64,000 nucleotides of DNA, from NCBI RefSeq assembly GCF_025399795.1, contig NZ_JAODTZ010000021.1:1-64000 (forward strand), given 5' to 3'. Under the pieces are notes generated by a model. That model saw only the letters and a list, made by a program, of their open reading frames with translations. It was not told where the DNA came from and did no database searches. The position numbers were made by a program, and so were the translations under genes. The stretch is from Streptomyces rhizosphaerihabitans. Lineage in GTDB: Bacteria > Actinomycetota > Actinomycetes > Streptomycetales > Streptomycetaceae. Shown piece after piece: positions 24,272 to 33,803 of the stretch. Numbering within the stretch: position 1 is the stretch's first letter; the number at the start of each line of letters is the position of its first letter.

Positions 24272-25516
24272 TCAGGCGGTCGTGGCGGCTGGGGACGCCC
24301 CCTGCTCGGCGAGCTCGGGGGAGTAGCGGTTCGCGGGGCGGGCGAGCCCGAGCAGGCCGCGCAGAGTGTCGGCCTCGTAGGCGTTCCGGAAGACGTTCCG
24401 GCGCTGGAGTTCGGGCACGAGGCCGCGCGTGATCGCGGGAAGGTCGTGTCCTACGACGGCGGGCCGCAGCCGGAAGCCGGAGAGCCCCGCGGCGGACAGT
24501 TCCTGGAGGAGATCGGCGAGCTGGACCGGTGTTCCGGCGAAGATGCGCGCGTCGCTGGTGTACGGCTCGCCCGCCAGCGCGTCCAGCCGCTCCCGGCGGG
24601 CCTCGGCGGCCCCCGGGTCGTCGTCCAGGAAGACCACCAGGTCCCCGAAGACATGCACGGTGTCGCCGGCCCGGCCGGCCGCGTCCTGTTCGGCGCGGAT
24701 CTCCTGGACGATGGCGCGGGCCTGGTCGGCGTCGTGCGGCGTGACGTAGCCGACGTCGGCGGCCCTCGCCACCAGCCGGTACGGGATCGTCGCGTGGGCC
24801 AGGGCTGTGACGACGGGCTGGCCCTGCGGCGGCCGGGGAGTGATGGAGGGGCCCTTGACGCTGAAGCGCCCGCCCTCGAAGTCGATGTAGTGCAGCTTGT
24901 CGCGGTCGATGAAACGGCCGGTCGCGACGTCCCGGATCTCGGCGTCGTCCTCCCAGCTGTCCCAGAGCCTGCGCACGGCCTCGACGTGGTCGGCGGCCTC
25001 GTCGAAGAGGTCGGTCACCACCTCCTGCACCGCGGGGGTGTCGTAGTCCTCGAACCGGAAGGGCGGGATCGTACGGCGCCCGAAGTGCGCGGCCTCGTTC
25101 TGGCGTGCGCTGATCTGCACACGCAGGCCCGCGCGGCCGGAACTCACATAGTCGAGAGTGGCGATCGCCTTGGATATGTGGAACGGCTCAGTGTGTGTGG
25201 CCACCACGGTCGGAACCACGCCTATGTGGCGGGTCAGCGGCGCGATCCGCGACGCGATGAGGACGGCGTCCAGGCGGCCCCGGACCTGGTCGGTGCGCCC
25301 GTCCGGTCCGTGGAGCGAGGAGGACTGGAGGCCGAGTCCGTCCTCGATCGTCACGAAGTCGAGGAGACCTCGCTCGGCCTCGGCGACCAGGCCGGTCCAG
25401 TAGGCGGCGGTCAGCAGTTCGCGGGGGCGGGCCACGGGCTCGCGCCAGGCGGCCGGGTGCCAGCCCGCGCCGTCCAGCGCGACGGCGAGGTGCAGGGGTG
25501 TTGGTGACGAGGACAC
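24272..25516 (-). CDS. NtaA-like flavin monooxygenase, divergent
   Basis: A 414-residue luciferase-like monooxygenase (MSSSPTPLHLAVALDGAGWH). It keeps the flavin-pocket strand and the FHISKAIATLDYVSSGRAGL block, and the C-terminal RNAYEADTLRGLLGLARPAN, which also closes the two other NtaA-type proteins here. It is shorter and more divergent than they are. It is the first enzyme gene after the leader peptide at 25706, from which it is separated by a GC hairpin that could act as an attenuator. Confidence 0.88.
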   Translation of the reverse strand: MSSSPTPLHLAVALDGAGWHPAAWREPVARPRELLTAAYWTGLVAEAERGLLDFVTIEDGLGLQSSSLHGPDGRTDQVRGRLDAVLIASRIAPLTRHIGVVPTVVATHTEPFHISKAIATLDYVSSGRAGLRVQISARQNEAAHFGRRTIPPFRFEDYDTPAVQEVVTDLFDEAADHVEAVRRLWDSWEDDAEIRDVATGRFIDRDKLHYIDFEGGRFSVKGPSITPRPPQGQPVVTALAHATIPYRLVARAADVGYVTPHDADQARAIVQEIRAEQDAAGRAGDTVHVFGDLVVFLDDDPGAAEARRERLDALAGEPYTSDARIFAGTPVQLADLLQELSAAGLSGFRLRPAVVGHDLPAITRGLVPELQRRNVFRNAYEADTLRGLLGLARPANRYSPELAEQGASPAATTA

Positions 25517-25548
25517 GGAGGTGCCTTCCTGATCGACCGTACGAGGAA

Positions 25549-25575
25549 GCCCGCCCCCGGCGAACGGGGCGGGGC
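25549..25575 (-). terminator. GC hairpin between leader peptide and monooxygenase
   Basis: GCCCGCCCC (25549-25557) can pair with GGGGCGGGGC (25566-25575) with one bulged base. It lies 15 bases past the leader stop and 33 bases before the monooxygenase start on the minus strand, which is the position expected for an attenuator or a ribosome-site sequestering stem. Confidence 0.5.
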
Positions 25576-25589
25576 TGCGTGGGATCGGG

Positions 25590-25706
25590 TCAGGGGCGAC
25601 AGAGCGCGCCGGCGACCCGCAGCAGATCGATGTGCGGCCGGCCGTACAGGTGGAGGCGGCGGGGCGAGAGCGGCCTCGGCGCGCGGCGGCGGGACACGCG
25701 ACGCAT
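25590..25706 (-). CDS. cysteine-containing leader peptide
   Basis: A 38-residue Arg-rich ORF ending RPHIDLLRVAGALCRP, the leader signature with a single Cys third from the end. A very strong ribosome site, GGAGGTGA, precedes ATG 25706. It lies 111 bases after the GNAT gene and 73 bases before the NtaA-like gene. I see no clear promoter in front of it, so it may also sit inside a longer transcript. Its role as a cysteine sensor is inferred from family membership. Confidence 0.75.
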   Translation of the reverse strand: MRRVSRRRAPRPLSPRRLHLYGRPHIDLLRVAGALCRP

Positions 25707-25816
25707 GTGCCTCACCTCCGCCCTTTCGGCCCGGTGCTCCGGGGTTCCTGGTCCGCCCGGCCCTCGCGGGTACCCGACGGGGCGCCACACGGCCTTGGAC
25801 AAGCACAACCGCACGG

Positions 25817-26590
25817 CTATGCCCTTTCTTCCGGCATCCCGGATTCTTTTCGCCTCTCGTACGCGCCCTGCTCTCCGCCGGGCGTGCGGACGAGCACGAA
25901 CCGCGTCCGGCGGCGCAGGGTGAACCCGATCGACTCGTAGAGCCGGATCGCGTTCGTGTTGTCGGCGGCGGCGTGCAGGAAGGGGATGTCGCCGCGTTCC
26001 CTGATGCCCGCCGCGACCGCGCGGACCAGGCGTGTGGCCAGGCCCCGGCCGCGGTGACCGGGATGGGTGCACACCGCGCTGATCTCGGTCCAGCCCGGCG
26101 GGCGCAGGCGTTCGCCGGCCAGGGCGATCAGGCGACCGTCCTCCCGGATGCCCAGGTACGTGCCGAGTTCGACGGTACGGGGCAGGAAGGGGCCCGGCCG
26201 GGTGAGGGCGATCAGGTCGAGGATCTCGGGCACGTCGGCGGGGCCGAGCCGTACCGCTTCGGGCGCGGGCTCGGAGTGCAGCGCGGTGGCGAGCAACTGG
26301 ACTCCGTCGCCGCTCTGTTCGACCGCCCAGCCCTCGGGCACCGCCTCGACCGCGGTGACCGCGACGACCGCGCCCGGACCGGCGAGTTCGGCCAGGTCGG
26401 CCCACGAGCGGGGGTCGTCGGGGGCGTCGAGGGCGGTGAACGGGGCCACGTCCGTGGGATAGCGGGCGGCCCGGCCGACGCGCTCGGCGAGGTGGGCGTG
26501 CGGACCGGTCAGCGCGGCCCACGCCGCGTTGTCGAGGATGTGCGGTGCGGCCGGGCTCGGGGAGAGGACGGGGTGGAGACTGGTGGACAT
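25817..26590 (-). CDS. GNAT N-acetyltransferase
   Basis: A 257-residue protein. The N-terminal half (about 1-120) is a degenerate GNAT-like region; the C-terminal half has a full FR47-type domain with YLGIREDGRLIALAGERL, the acetyl-CoA loop VCTHPGHRGRGLATRLV and AADNTNAIRLYESIGF. It lies inside the leftward sulfur cluster between the importer and the monooxygenases. Acetylation of an amino-thiol or sulfur amino acid would fit, but the substrate is not shown by the sequence. Confidence 0.88.
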   Translation of the reverse strand: MSTSLHPVLSPSPAAPHILDNAAWAALTGPHAHLAERVGRAARYPTDVAPFTALDAPDDPRSWADLAELAGPGAVVAVTAVEAVPEGWAVEQSGDGVQLLATALHSEPAPEAVRLGPADVPEILDLIALTRPGPFLPRTVELGTYLGIREDGRLIALAGERLRPPGWTEISAVCTHPGHRGRGLATRLVRAVAAGIRERGDIPFLHAAADNTNAIRLYESIGFTLRRRTRFVLVRTPGGEQGAYERRKESGMPEERA

Positions 26591-26635
26591 GGCGGTGCGG
26601 GTTCTCCGTATCTGGAACGCGGCCGGAGGCGCCCC

Positions 26636-26664
26636 GGGACTCCGCCGCGGTGCCGCGGAGTCCC
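26636..26664 (-). terminator. 10-bp hairpin after binding-protein gene
   Basis: GGGACTCCGC (26636-26645) pairs perfectly with GCGGAGTCCC (26655-26664), 17 bases beyond the stop of the solute-binding gene. It may favour high relative expression of the importer over the genes that follow. Confidence 0.6.
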
Positions 26665-26681
26665 TTGAGGTGGACGCTGGT

Positions 26682-27701
26682 TCAGGAGTTGTCGAGCGGC
26701 AGGCCGGGCGGGTTGACCTGGGAGGTGTCGACGGCCTCGTTGGAGAGGTTGTAGGCGGCGAGCCACTTGGCGTACTGACCGTTCTTGATCAGATGGTTGA
26801 TCGCGTCGGCGATGGGCTTGGCGAGCCCGCTGTCCTTCTTGGTGGTCGCCGCGATCAGGCCCTGGATCGTGGCACCGGCACCGGAGAACGTGCCCGCGCT
26901 GCGGGTCGGGTTGGGCGACTTGGCAGTCTGCGTGATGTGATAAGCGACGCCCGGGTTGGCGGCGAAGTAGACGTCGATCTTGCCGCCCGTCAGCGCCAGG
27001 CTGACGGCGTTCTTGCTGGCGTAGCTCTTGACGGTGAGGGTCTTGCCCTCCTTCTTCAGCTTCGTCTGCCACTCCAGGAGGATCTTCTCCTGGTTGGTGC
27101 CGTTGTCGACGGCGACGGTCTTCCCGGCGAGGTTCTCGTAGTTGCCGTCGAAGTTCCAGGTGCTCTTCTTGAGCACCTCGAAGCCGACGTTGTCCTTGCG
27201 GTAGGAGGCGAAGTCGTACTTCTTCTTGCGCTCCTCGGTGTCGGTGATGTTGGCGAAGGCCACGTCGACCTTGCCGCTGTCGACACCGACGAACATGTTC
27301 TCCCAAGTGGAGTTCCGAAGCTCGGGCTTGAGGCCGAGGACGGCGGCGATCAAGCGGCCGAAGTCGGGCTCGGCGCCGGTGAGGGTCTTCTGGTCCTCGC
27401 CGACGTACGCCAGCGGCGGGAAGCCTTCGGGCAGGGCGCCTACGCCGATCTCCAGCTTGCCGCTCTTGCTGACCGACGCGGGAAGCTCGGCGCTGATCGA
27501 CTTCACCTCCGAGACCTTGAGCGCGGTCGGCTTGGCGGCCCCGTTGGACAGCTGTCCCACGGTGACCGTGCCGGCGGCCTCGGTCGTGGTGGCGGCGTCG
27601 CTGTCACCCCCGCACGCGGCGAGCCCGGCGGCGAGGGAGGCGACGGCCGCGGTGGCGGTGACGCCGCGAAGAATTCTGCTGTTCAGGGGGAGCGTGCGCA
27701 T
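26682..27701 (-). CDS. amino-acid-type ABC substrate-binding lipoprotein
   Basis: A 339-residue family-3 solute receptor. The signal peptide ends at the lipobox LAAC (about residue 30). The two-lobed domain carries PPLAYVGEDQKTLTGAEPDF (ligand-contact region), VAFANITDTEERKKKYDFA and GKTVAVDNGTNQEKILLEW. Family members bind polar amino acids including cystine. The leader peptide and the monooxygenases in the same cluster favour a sulfur-containing ligand; this is inference. Confidence 0.92.
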   Translation of the reverse strand: MRTLPLNSRILRGVTATAAVASLAAGLAACGGDSDAATTTEAAGTVTVGQLSNGAAKPTALKVSEVKSISAELPASVSKSGKLEIGVGALPEGFPPLAYVGEDQKTLTGAEPDFGRLIAAVLGLKPELRNSTWENMFVGVDSGKVDVAFANITDTEERKKKYDFASYRKDNVGFEVLKKSTWNFDGNYENLAGKTVAVDNGTNQEKILLEWQTKLKKEGKTLTVKSYASKNAVSLALTGGKIDVYFAANPGVAYHITQTAKSPNPTRSAGTFSGAGATIQGLIAATTKKDSGLAKPIADAINHLIKNGQYAKWLAAYNLSNEAVDTSQVNPPGLPLDNS

Positions 27702-27904
27702 GGCTGTCCTTGTCGGGTGTGTGCGGTGCGGGTGTGGGGGCGCGGTCCCGGCGGGCCGCGAAATCGGGTGGTGGTGCGTAACGGCTCACGGCGGATGGCG
27801 AGTTCCGGAGCTCGTGCTGGGAGGTGCTACGCCGAACGCGTGCCCGCGGAGGGGACCGAGGTCGGTGCCGACAGGTGCCTCGCTGTCCGCCGTCGGCGTG
27901 CGGG

Positions 27905-28803
<899 letters not shown>

Positions 28804-28807
<4 letters not shown>

Positions 28808-29808
28808 ATCGCCGTCTCCCTCCGGACCCGGGCCCGCACTTCGCGCAGACCGTTCCGTACCTTCTGCAACGGGGTCGGCGGGAGGGTGCGCAGCGCACCC
28901 CGCGAGTAGTACCGCTCGACGTAGAACTGGATGACGGACACGACGCTGGTCAGGATCAGGTACCAGGCCGTGGCGACCAGGAGCAGCGGCACGATGTCGC
29001 CGGGGTACGTGCTGCCCATGCTCTGCACGGAGCCGAACAGGTCCAGCAGGGACACGTAGAAGACCAGTGAGGTGCCCTTGATCAGGCCGATCAGCTGGTT
29101 CACATAGTTGGGGGTGATGGAGCGCAGCGCCTGCGGGAAAACAATCTTCGCGAACTGGTACCGCTTGGGCAGACCCAGCGCGGAAGCCGCCTCGTGCTGA
29201 CCCTGGTCGACCGAGAGGATGCCGCCGCGCACCACCTCCGAGGCGTACGCCGCTTCGTTGAGGCTGAGTCCGATGACGGCGATGGCCATGTCGGTGGCGA
29301 TGCGGGACTCGTCGAAGGTGAAGAAGGCCGGTCCGAACGGCACCCCCACGCTCAACGTCCGGTACAGGGCACTGAAGTTGTAGAGGAACAGCAGGACCAC
29401 GATGAGCGGGACGGACCGGAACAGCCAGGTGTAGACCCAGCTCACCGCGCGGAGCACCGGGCTCGGGGAGAGCCGGGCCAGCGCCAGCAGGATGCCGCCC
29501 AGCAATCCCAGCACCGCGCTGTAGAAGGCGACTTCGAGAGTGATGAGCAGGCCGTCGAGGATCGTCGGGCGCAGGAACCAGTACTGGAAGCGGTCCCACT
29601 GGTAGAAGGGGTTGGTCACCAGGCCGTGGGCGATCTGGGCGACCAGCACGAGCACGACGGCCGTGATGATCCAGCGGCCGGGACGCCGGAGCGGAAGGAC
29701 CCGCTGAGCGGCCAGGGGCTTCGGCGCGGCGGGGACGTCGGGACGGGGGATCGCCTCGGCGGGCGGTGCTGATCCGGAGGACACAGCTGCGCCGGGAGAT
29801 TGACTCAT
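28804..29808 (-). CDS. amino-acid-type ABC transporter permease
   Basis: A 334-residue permease of the HisM/GlnP family: a long N-terminal cytoplasmic segment (about 45 residues), then about five membrane spans. The coupling loop reads GQHEAASALGLPKRYQFAKI followed by PQALRSITPNYVNQLIGLIK, typical of polar amino-acid permeases. Only one permease is encoded, so it would work as a homodimer. Its start follows leader peptide and 171 bases of untranslated DNA with a small CACCGC-GACA-GCGGTG stem at 29937-29952. Confidence 0.92.
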
Positions 29809-29979
29809 GGAGAGCTCCAGCGGATGCGGACACCCCGGACCACGGCGAGCGGCAGCACGACGCGGAGCCGGAACGGCTCAGCGCGAACCGACGCACGGGT
29901 GCACGTGGAACGGGGGCTGGACGGAGAGAAGGGGCACACCGCGACAGCGGTGTTCGTCAGAGACTCGGAAGAAGAGCCG

Positions 29980-30126
29980 TCAGCCTTGGCAGAGGGGGCG
30001 ACACGCGCCCGTACACAGTGCGCTGCTGACACGCAGCAGGTCGACGGAGCGGTCGGCGCACAGCACGTCGCGGCCGAGGCGCCGCCATGCGGCCGTCCCG
30101 TCAGCTGCGTACATCGCCGTCACCAT
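29980..30126 (-). CDS. cysteine-containing leader peptide
   Basis: A 48-residue ORF with the signature DRSVDLLRVSSALC and four Cys in all (about positions 23, 38, 42 and 46). GGAGA stands before ATG 30126; an internal ATG four codons later is possible. A well-formed promoter lies 38-67 bases upstream. It precedes the amino-acid-type importer operon. Cysteine shortage would stall ribosomes near the C-terminal Cys codons and alter downstream folding; this is the family hypothesis, not something visible here. Confidence 0.8.
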   Translation of the reverse strand: MVTAMYAADGTAAWRRLGRDVLCADRSVDLLRVSSALCTGACRPLCQG

Positions 30127-30163
30127 CACTTCTCCGGCCCGGAGGCATCTCGTTGTGGGCCGC

Positions 30164-30193
30164 ACGTTAGGCCTGCCCCGAAAAGAATGTCAA
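30164..30193 (-). promoter_or_regulatory. leader/importer promoter, TTGACA-N18-TAACGT
   Basis: On the minus strand TTGACA (30193-30188) and TAACGT (30169-30164) are spaced by 18 bases. The element matches the cupin promoter at 24 of 30 positions. GGTCACC lies just upstream of the -35, comparable with GGACACC at the cupin gene and GGTGTCC at the 9-kb leader. Confidence 0.65.
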
Positions 30194-30445
30194 TGAGGGT
30201 GACCACCAGGTGAGACCGTGCTCCCGGCCTTCTTGACGGCACCTCAGCACACACCGAGACTGGCCTGGACAGTCACGATTGTCAGCGCCCACGCTGCGGG
30301 TTCGCCCGCTCATGTGGTCATCGGCCCCGGCTCGCTGACAGGCAACCCTTCCACCGCGACGGGGTGCCCCGGGTGACGACCGGGTCCCGCCGGTGCGGTG
30401 GGGCAAGCGTGGTCTCGCGTCTCGCGAGCCCCGGAGTCGGGACCG

Positions 30446-30517
30446 GTGGGAATGCCCAAAAGCGGCTTGACGAGGCGCCTGCACATCGATCTGTTGCGTG
30501 TCTCCAGCGCTTACTGA
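30446..30517 (+). CDS. degenerate leader peptide (Cys replaced by Tyr)
   Basis: A 23-residue ORF from GTG 30446 (GGAG 9 bases upstream; ATG 30452 is an alternative) ending LHIDLLRVSSAY. It fits the leader signature except that the expected terminal Leu-Cys is Tyr, so it has no Cys codon. It precedes the glutathionyl-hydroquinone-reductase-like gene by 111 bases and is divergent from the leader at 30126. It may respond to something else or may have lost function. Confidence 0.6.
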   Translation: MGMPKSGLTRRLHIDLLRVSSAY

Positions 30518-30628
30518 TCCGTAGCCGGTCCGTTAGATCCGGACCGGTGCGACCAGCGCAGTCAATCCGCAGTAGGCCGCCGATGCCCACAAGGCGGCGG
30601 TGGCTTCCTCGTTCCCCAAGGGAGAGTC

Positions 30629-31420
30629 ATGCCCGAGACAGCTTCGCGGACTTCCGGTACGGCCAACTCGCGCCCCTGTGACCAGATTTCGTTCCCTTCG
30701 AGCCTGCGCCTCACGGCGGCCACGACGACGTCCGCCCTCCCCCACCGCGCCCACAGCCGTATCGGCGTCGGTCTGGCCGGCGGCTTCTACCCGGCACCGC
30801 ACCGCTACGAGCTGTATCTGTCGGAGAGTTGTTCGCTCTCGCAGCGCATCGCGATCACCCTCGAACTGCTCGGCCTGAAGGACTCGGTCGCCACCACAGT
30901 CCTGGCGCACCCCGCCGGCACACCCGACGCCTTCGCCTCACTGCGCCGTGCCTATGAAGCCACCGAGCACCACTACGACGGACCGCTGACGGCACCCGCG
31001 CTGTGCGACCGATGGAGCGGACGCATCGTCAGCAACCACACGCCGGACATCCTCCGCGATCTCGCCGGGCTGCTCTCCGGCCACACCGCGGGCCGCCCCT
31101 CCACACTGTGCCCGCCGGCCCTCACCGCGGACATCGAGGCCCTGCGCGACCTGCTGGACCGCGACGTCACCCCGGCCGCCGAGCCCTCTGGGCTCTCGGC
31201 CGCCCTGGAGCTCCTGGACTGCCAACTCGCCGCGATGCCTTATGTGTTGGGCGAAGACCTGACGGCGGCGGACGTGGACGTGTGGGTGGCGCTCACTCGA
31301 CTGGACCCGTCCGACATCCTCGGCACGCATCCCCGGCTCCAGGACTACGTACGCCGTCTGGGCGACCAGCCCGCCTTCCGGGGCGGCAGCGAAGCGGTGC
31401 CCGTCACGGCCGGCGCCTGA
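30629..31420 (+). CDS. glutathionyl-hydroquinone reductase-like GST protein
   Basis: A 263-residue protein related to the Omega-type GST/ECM4 (YqjG, PcpF) family. ELYLSESCSLSQRIAITLEL matches the thioredoxin-like domain, with the active-site Cys kept but the usual C-P-W-A-H-R changed to C-S-L-S-Q-R. DRWSGRIVSNHTPDILRDLA is the family block before the helical C-terminal domain. The protein is shorter than the usual 310-330. It starts at ATG 30629 behind GGGAGAG. Actinobacteria use mycothiol, so the thiol partner is uncertain. Confidence 0.82.
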   Translation: MPETASRTSGTANSRPCDQISFPSSLRLTAATTTSALPHRAHSRIGVGLAGGFYPAPHRYELYLSESCSLSQRIAITLELLGLKDSVATTVLAHPAGTPDAFASLRRAYEATEHHYDGPLTAPALCDRWSGRIVSNHTPDILRDLAGLLSGHTAGRPSTLCPPALTADIEALRDLLDRDVTPAAEPSGLSAALELLDCQLAAMPYVLGEDLTAADVDVWVALTRLDPSDILGTHPRLQDYVRRLGDQPAFRGGSEAVPVTAGA

Positions 31421-31501
31421 CACTCCCGGCGGGATCGAGGGGGAGGTTCCACCCTGCCGAGCGCCCGGCCGGGCAGGTGACCGCGCGCCTCGCACGGATG
31501 G

Positions 31502-31543
31502 CTGAACGGACCGGACGCCGGGCCCGGCGTCCGGTCCGTTCAG
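31502..31543. terminator. perfect 42-bp palindrome, bidirectional terminator
   Basis: The arms 31502-31522 and 31523-31543 are exact reverse complements with no spacer. It lies between the rightward GST-like gene and a small leftward ORF whose stop (31540-31542) falls inside it, as expected for a two-way terminator. Confidence 0.8.
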
Positions 31544-31830
31544 TCGCGCGGAATCAGGATGATGCTCACGCCCCTCAGAGTCGAGGTCCACTGCCGGCCC
31601 TGGTCAAGGACCTCGCGCCCCGAGCCCAGGATCTGGTCCTGGAGGATCAGCGCCGACTCACGGAGCTCCTCCCACGGCTCCGGCACATCGAAGGCACGCC
31701 GGGACCGCTCGACGGAGCCGACCAGAGCACGGCAGGCCGCCTCCACGTCAGCGACGTTCTGGCCGGCCGATCCGACTCCCTCGATCGACCACGTCATCCA
31801 CAGGCGCCCCATGACCACACTCTGTCCCAT
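31540..31830 (-). CDS. small hypothetical protein
   Basis: A frame of about 96 residues starting MGQSVVMGRLWMTWSIEG, with a helical, charged middle (VEAACRALVGSVERSRRAF) and an end reading STLRGVSIILIPRD. Composition looks protein-like, and the stop lies in a terminator palindrome. The frame is open upstream to 31872. No family is recognised. Confidence 0.45.
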   Translation of the reverse strand: MGQSVVMGRLWMTWSIEGVGSAGQNVADVEAACRALVGSVERSRRAFDVPEPWEELRESALILQDQILGSGREVLDQGRQWTSTLRGVSIILIPRD

Positions 31831-31940
31831 CCCCGGAACCAACGCATGCCCACCGCACAGAACACGCAGCACGTGCCGGGACCGTCCACCGGTCCGCCCC
31901 CGTCCACGTGCGATCCGCCGACGTTCGGCGCAGCCTATGA

Positions 31941-33235
31941 GCGCAGGAGCTCGACACCACCGTGCAGGGTGTGCAGATCGCGATCACGATCTTCCTGCTC
32001 GTCATGGCCGCCCTGATGATTCCCGGCGGCAAGCTGACGGACCGCTACGGCCGGAAGCGCTGCTTCCTGGCCGGCCTGACGGTGTACGGGTTCGGCGCCC
32101 TGCTGAGTGCCGCCTCCCCCGGCCTGGGCGTCCTCATCCTCGGCAACTCGATTCTCGAAGGCGTCGGAACAGCTCTGCTCATCCCGCCCGTCTACATCCT
32201 CACGACGCTCCTCTTCCAGGACATGACCTCCCGCGCCCGGGCCTTCGGAGTCGTCATGGCGCTGGGCGGCATCGGCGCGGCGGCCGGCCCGCTCATCGGC
32301 GGGCTCATCACCTCGTGGATCAGCTGGCGGGCCGCCTTCGTGTTCCAGGCCCTGGTCATCGCGCTGATCATCATGCTGAGCCGGCACATCGAGGACCCGC
32401 TCCCGCCGGATCCGACCCGCGCCTTCGACACCGTCGGAGCCGTCCTCTCGGCCACCGGCCTCGTCCTCATCGTCATGGGCATCCTGGCCGCCGACAACAA
32501 CGTCTGGCTGATGACCGGCCTGCTCGCCCTCGGTGCGCTGACGCTGCTGTGGTTCTTCCGCTCCGTGCGCGCCCGCGAGGCGGCGGGCAAGGAACCGCTG
32601 CTGTCCACCAGCCTGTTCCGCAACCGCACGTCCAACCTCGGCCTCATCACCCAGAACATCCAATGGCTGCTGCTCATGGGGTCGTCGTTCACCGTGGCCG
32701 CCTACCTCCAAGTGGTGCGCGGCTACGACACCATCGCGACCGGCGTCATCTTCACCGCCGCCACCCTCGGTCTGCTCGCCACCTCCCTGGCCGCCGAACG
32801 CCTCGCCCGGCGCCGCCCCGACGCACCCTGATCATCGCGGGGTTCGTCGTCACGATCGCGGGCGTCGTCGTCCTGATCGCCATGGTCAACAGCTTCTCGA
32901 GCCCCTGGGCGTTCGCTCCGGGGCTCCTCCTGGTCGGACTGGGCCTGGGCGTGATGCTGACCCCGTCGGTCAACATCGTCCAGTCGAGTTTCCCCGAGGA
33001 CCGGCAGGGCGAGATCTCCGGCCTGTCCCGTAGTGTGTCCAACCTCGGCTCCTCGCTGGGCACCGCCGTCGCCGGCACCATCCTCGTAGCCGGATTCACC
33101 ACCCGTTCCTACGCCGCGGCCATGGTCACGCTCGCCGTCCTCGGCCTCCTCGGACTCACTGCCGCGGTCCTCCTTCCCGGAACCGCCGTCAGTGCCCGCA
33201 GCACGGTGGGCACCCGGGCACGCGACGGCGGCTGA
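31941..33235 (+). pseudogene. MFS drug transporter, truncated and frameshifted
   Basis: The reading corresponds to an EmrB/QacA-type major facilitator lacking its first membrane span: an in-frame TGA precedes LDTTVQGVQIAITIF, and no start codon with a ribosome site is evident. The motif A region is GGKLTDRYGRKR. The frame is lost near 32815 (RRRPDAP then stop) and resumes in another frame as TLIIAGFVVTIAGVVVL, continuing through QGEISGLSRSVSNLGSSLG to 33235. One base is missing in a C/G run. Twelve or so of 14 spans are still readable. It is most likely inactive. Confidence 0.85.
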
Positions 33236-33276
33236 TTCCCTCGGCCCGGATACCGAACCGGCCATGCGGAAAGGCA

Positions 33277-33618
33277 GTTACGGCGCTCCTCGGGCGCGGC
33301 TGGATCACGGCCTTCCTGCTGGCCGTGCCGACCTCCGGTGCCGGGCTTGCGCTGCGCCGCCGGAGGTTCCCGAGCGTGCTGACCGGGCCGGGAACGATCA
33401 GCTACTCGGTCTGCCTGGTGCATGCGGTCCTGCTCGCGGTGAGCGACAGCGTGATCGGACGGTACCGGCAGGACGATCTCGTACTCGAAGCGGCGTTCTT
33501 CGCCGTGCCGCTGCCGCTCTCGGTGCTGACCCATCGTCGCGTCGAGGTGCCGGGCCGGGCCTGGGGCCAACGGTGGGTCCGGGTCCAGCAGCGGGCCGGC
33601 CGCATACGGTCGACGTGA
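33277..33618 (+). pseudogene. acyltransferase-3 family C-terminal remnant
   Basis: The frame reads LLGRGWITAFLLAVPTSGAG, then GTISYSVCLVHAVLLAV and THRRVEVPGRAWGQR. GxISYSxYLxH and the final RxVExPxR are typical of the last membrane spans of OafA/YrhL acyltransferases. At least two thirds of the protein is missing and there is no proper start. Together with the preceding MFS remnant it marks a decayed stretch. Confidence 0.75.
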
Positions 33619-33803
33619 CCCCGTCAACATGTCCTCCGTAGTAGACATGACCCGCCCGCAACGCACAGGGGCGGTCGGCGTACGGGGCGGGCGGAGCCTT
33701 CGGTGAATCTTCCCCGGTCGAGCGCGGGCCCGGAATCGGGCGGCAACCTTCTGGCTTCCCGCGGCCACTGTGGGACACACCATCGGCTCGATCCTCGGAA
33801 CGG

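Noticed and set aside
25817..26590. serine O-acetyltransferase-type role for the GNAT gene in cysteine synthesis
   Set aside because: The fold is GNAT with a V-x-x-x-x-G-x-G-x-A loop, not the left-handed beta helix of CysE.
28808..29896. apparent fusion of the ABC ATPase with a long upstream segment
   Set aside because: The upstream part is a shadow of the permease gene; the ATPase starts at 28807 with an ATGA overlap.
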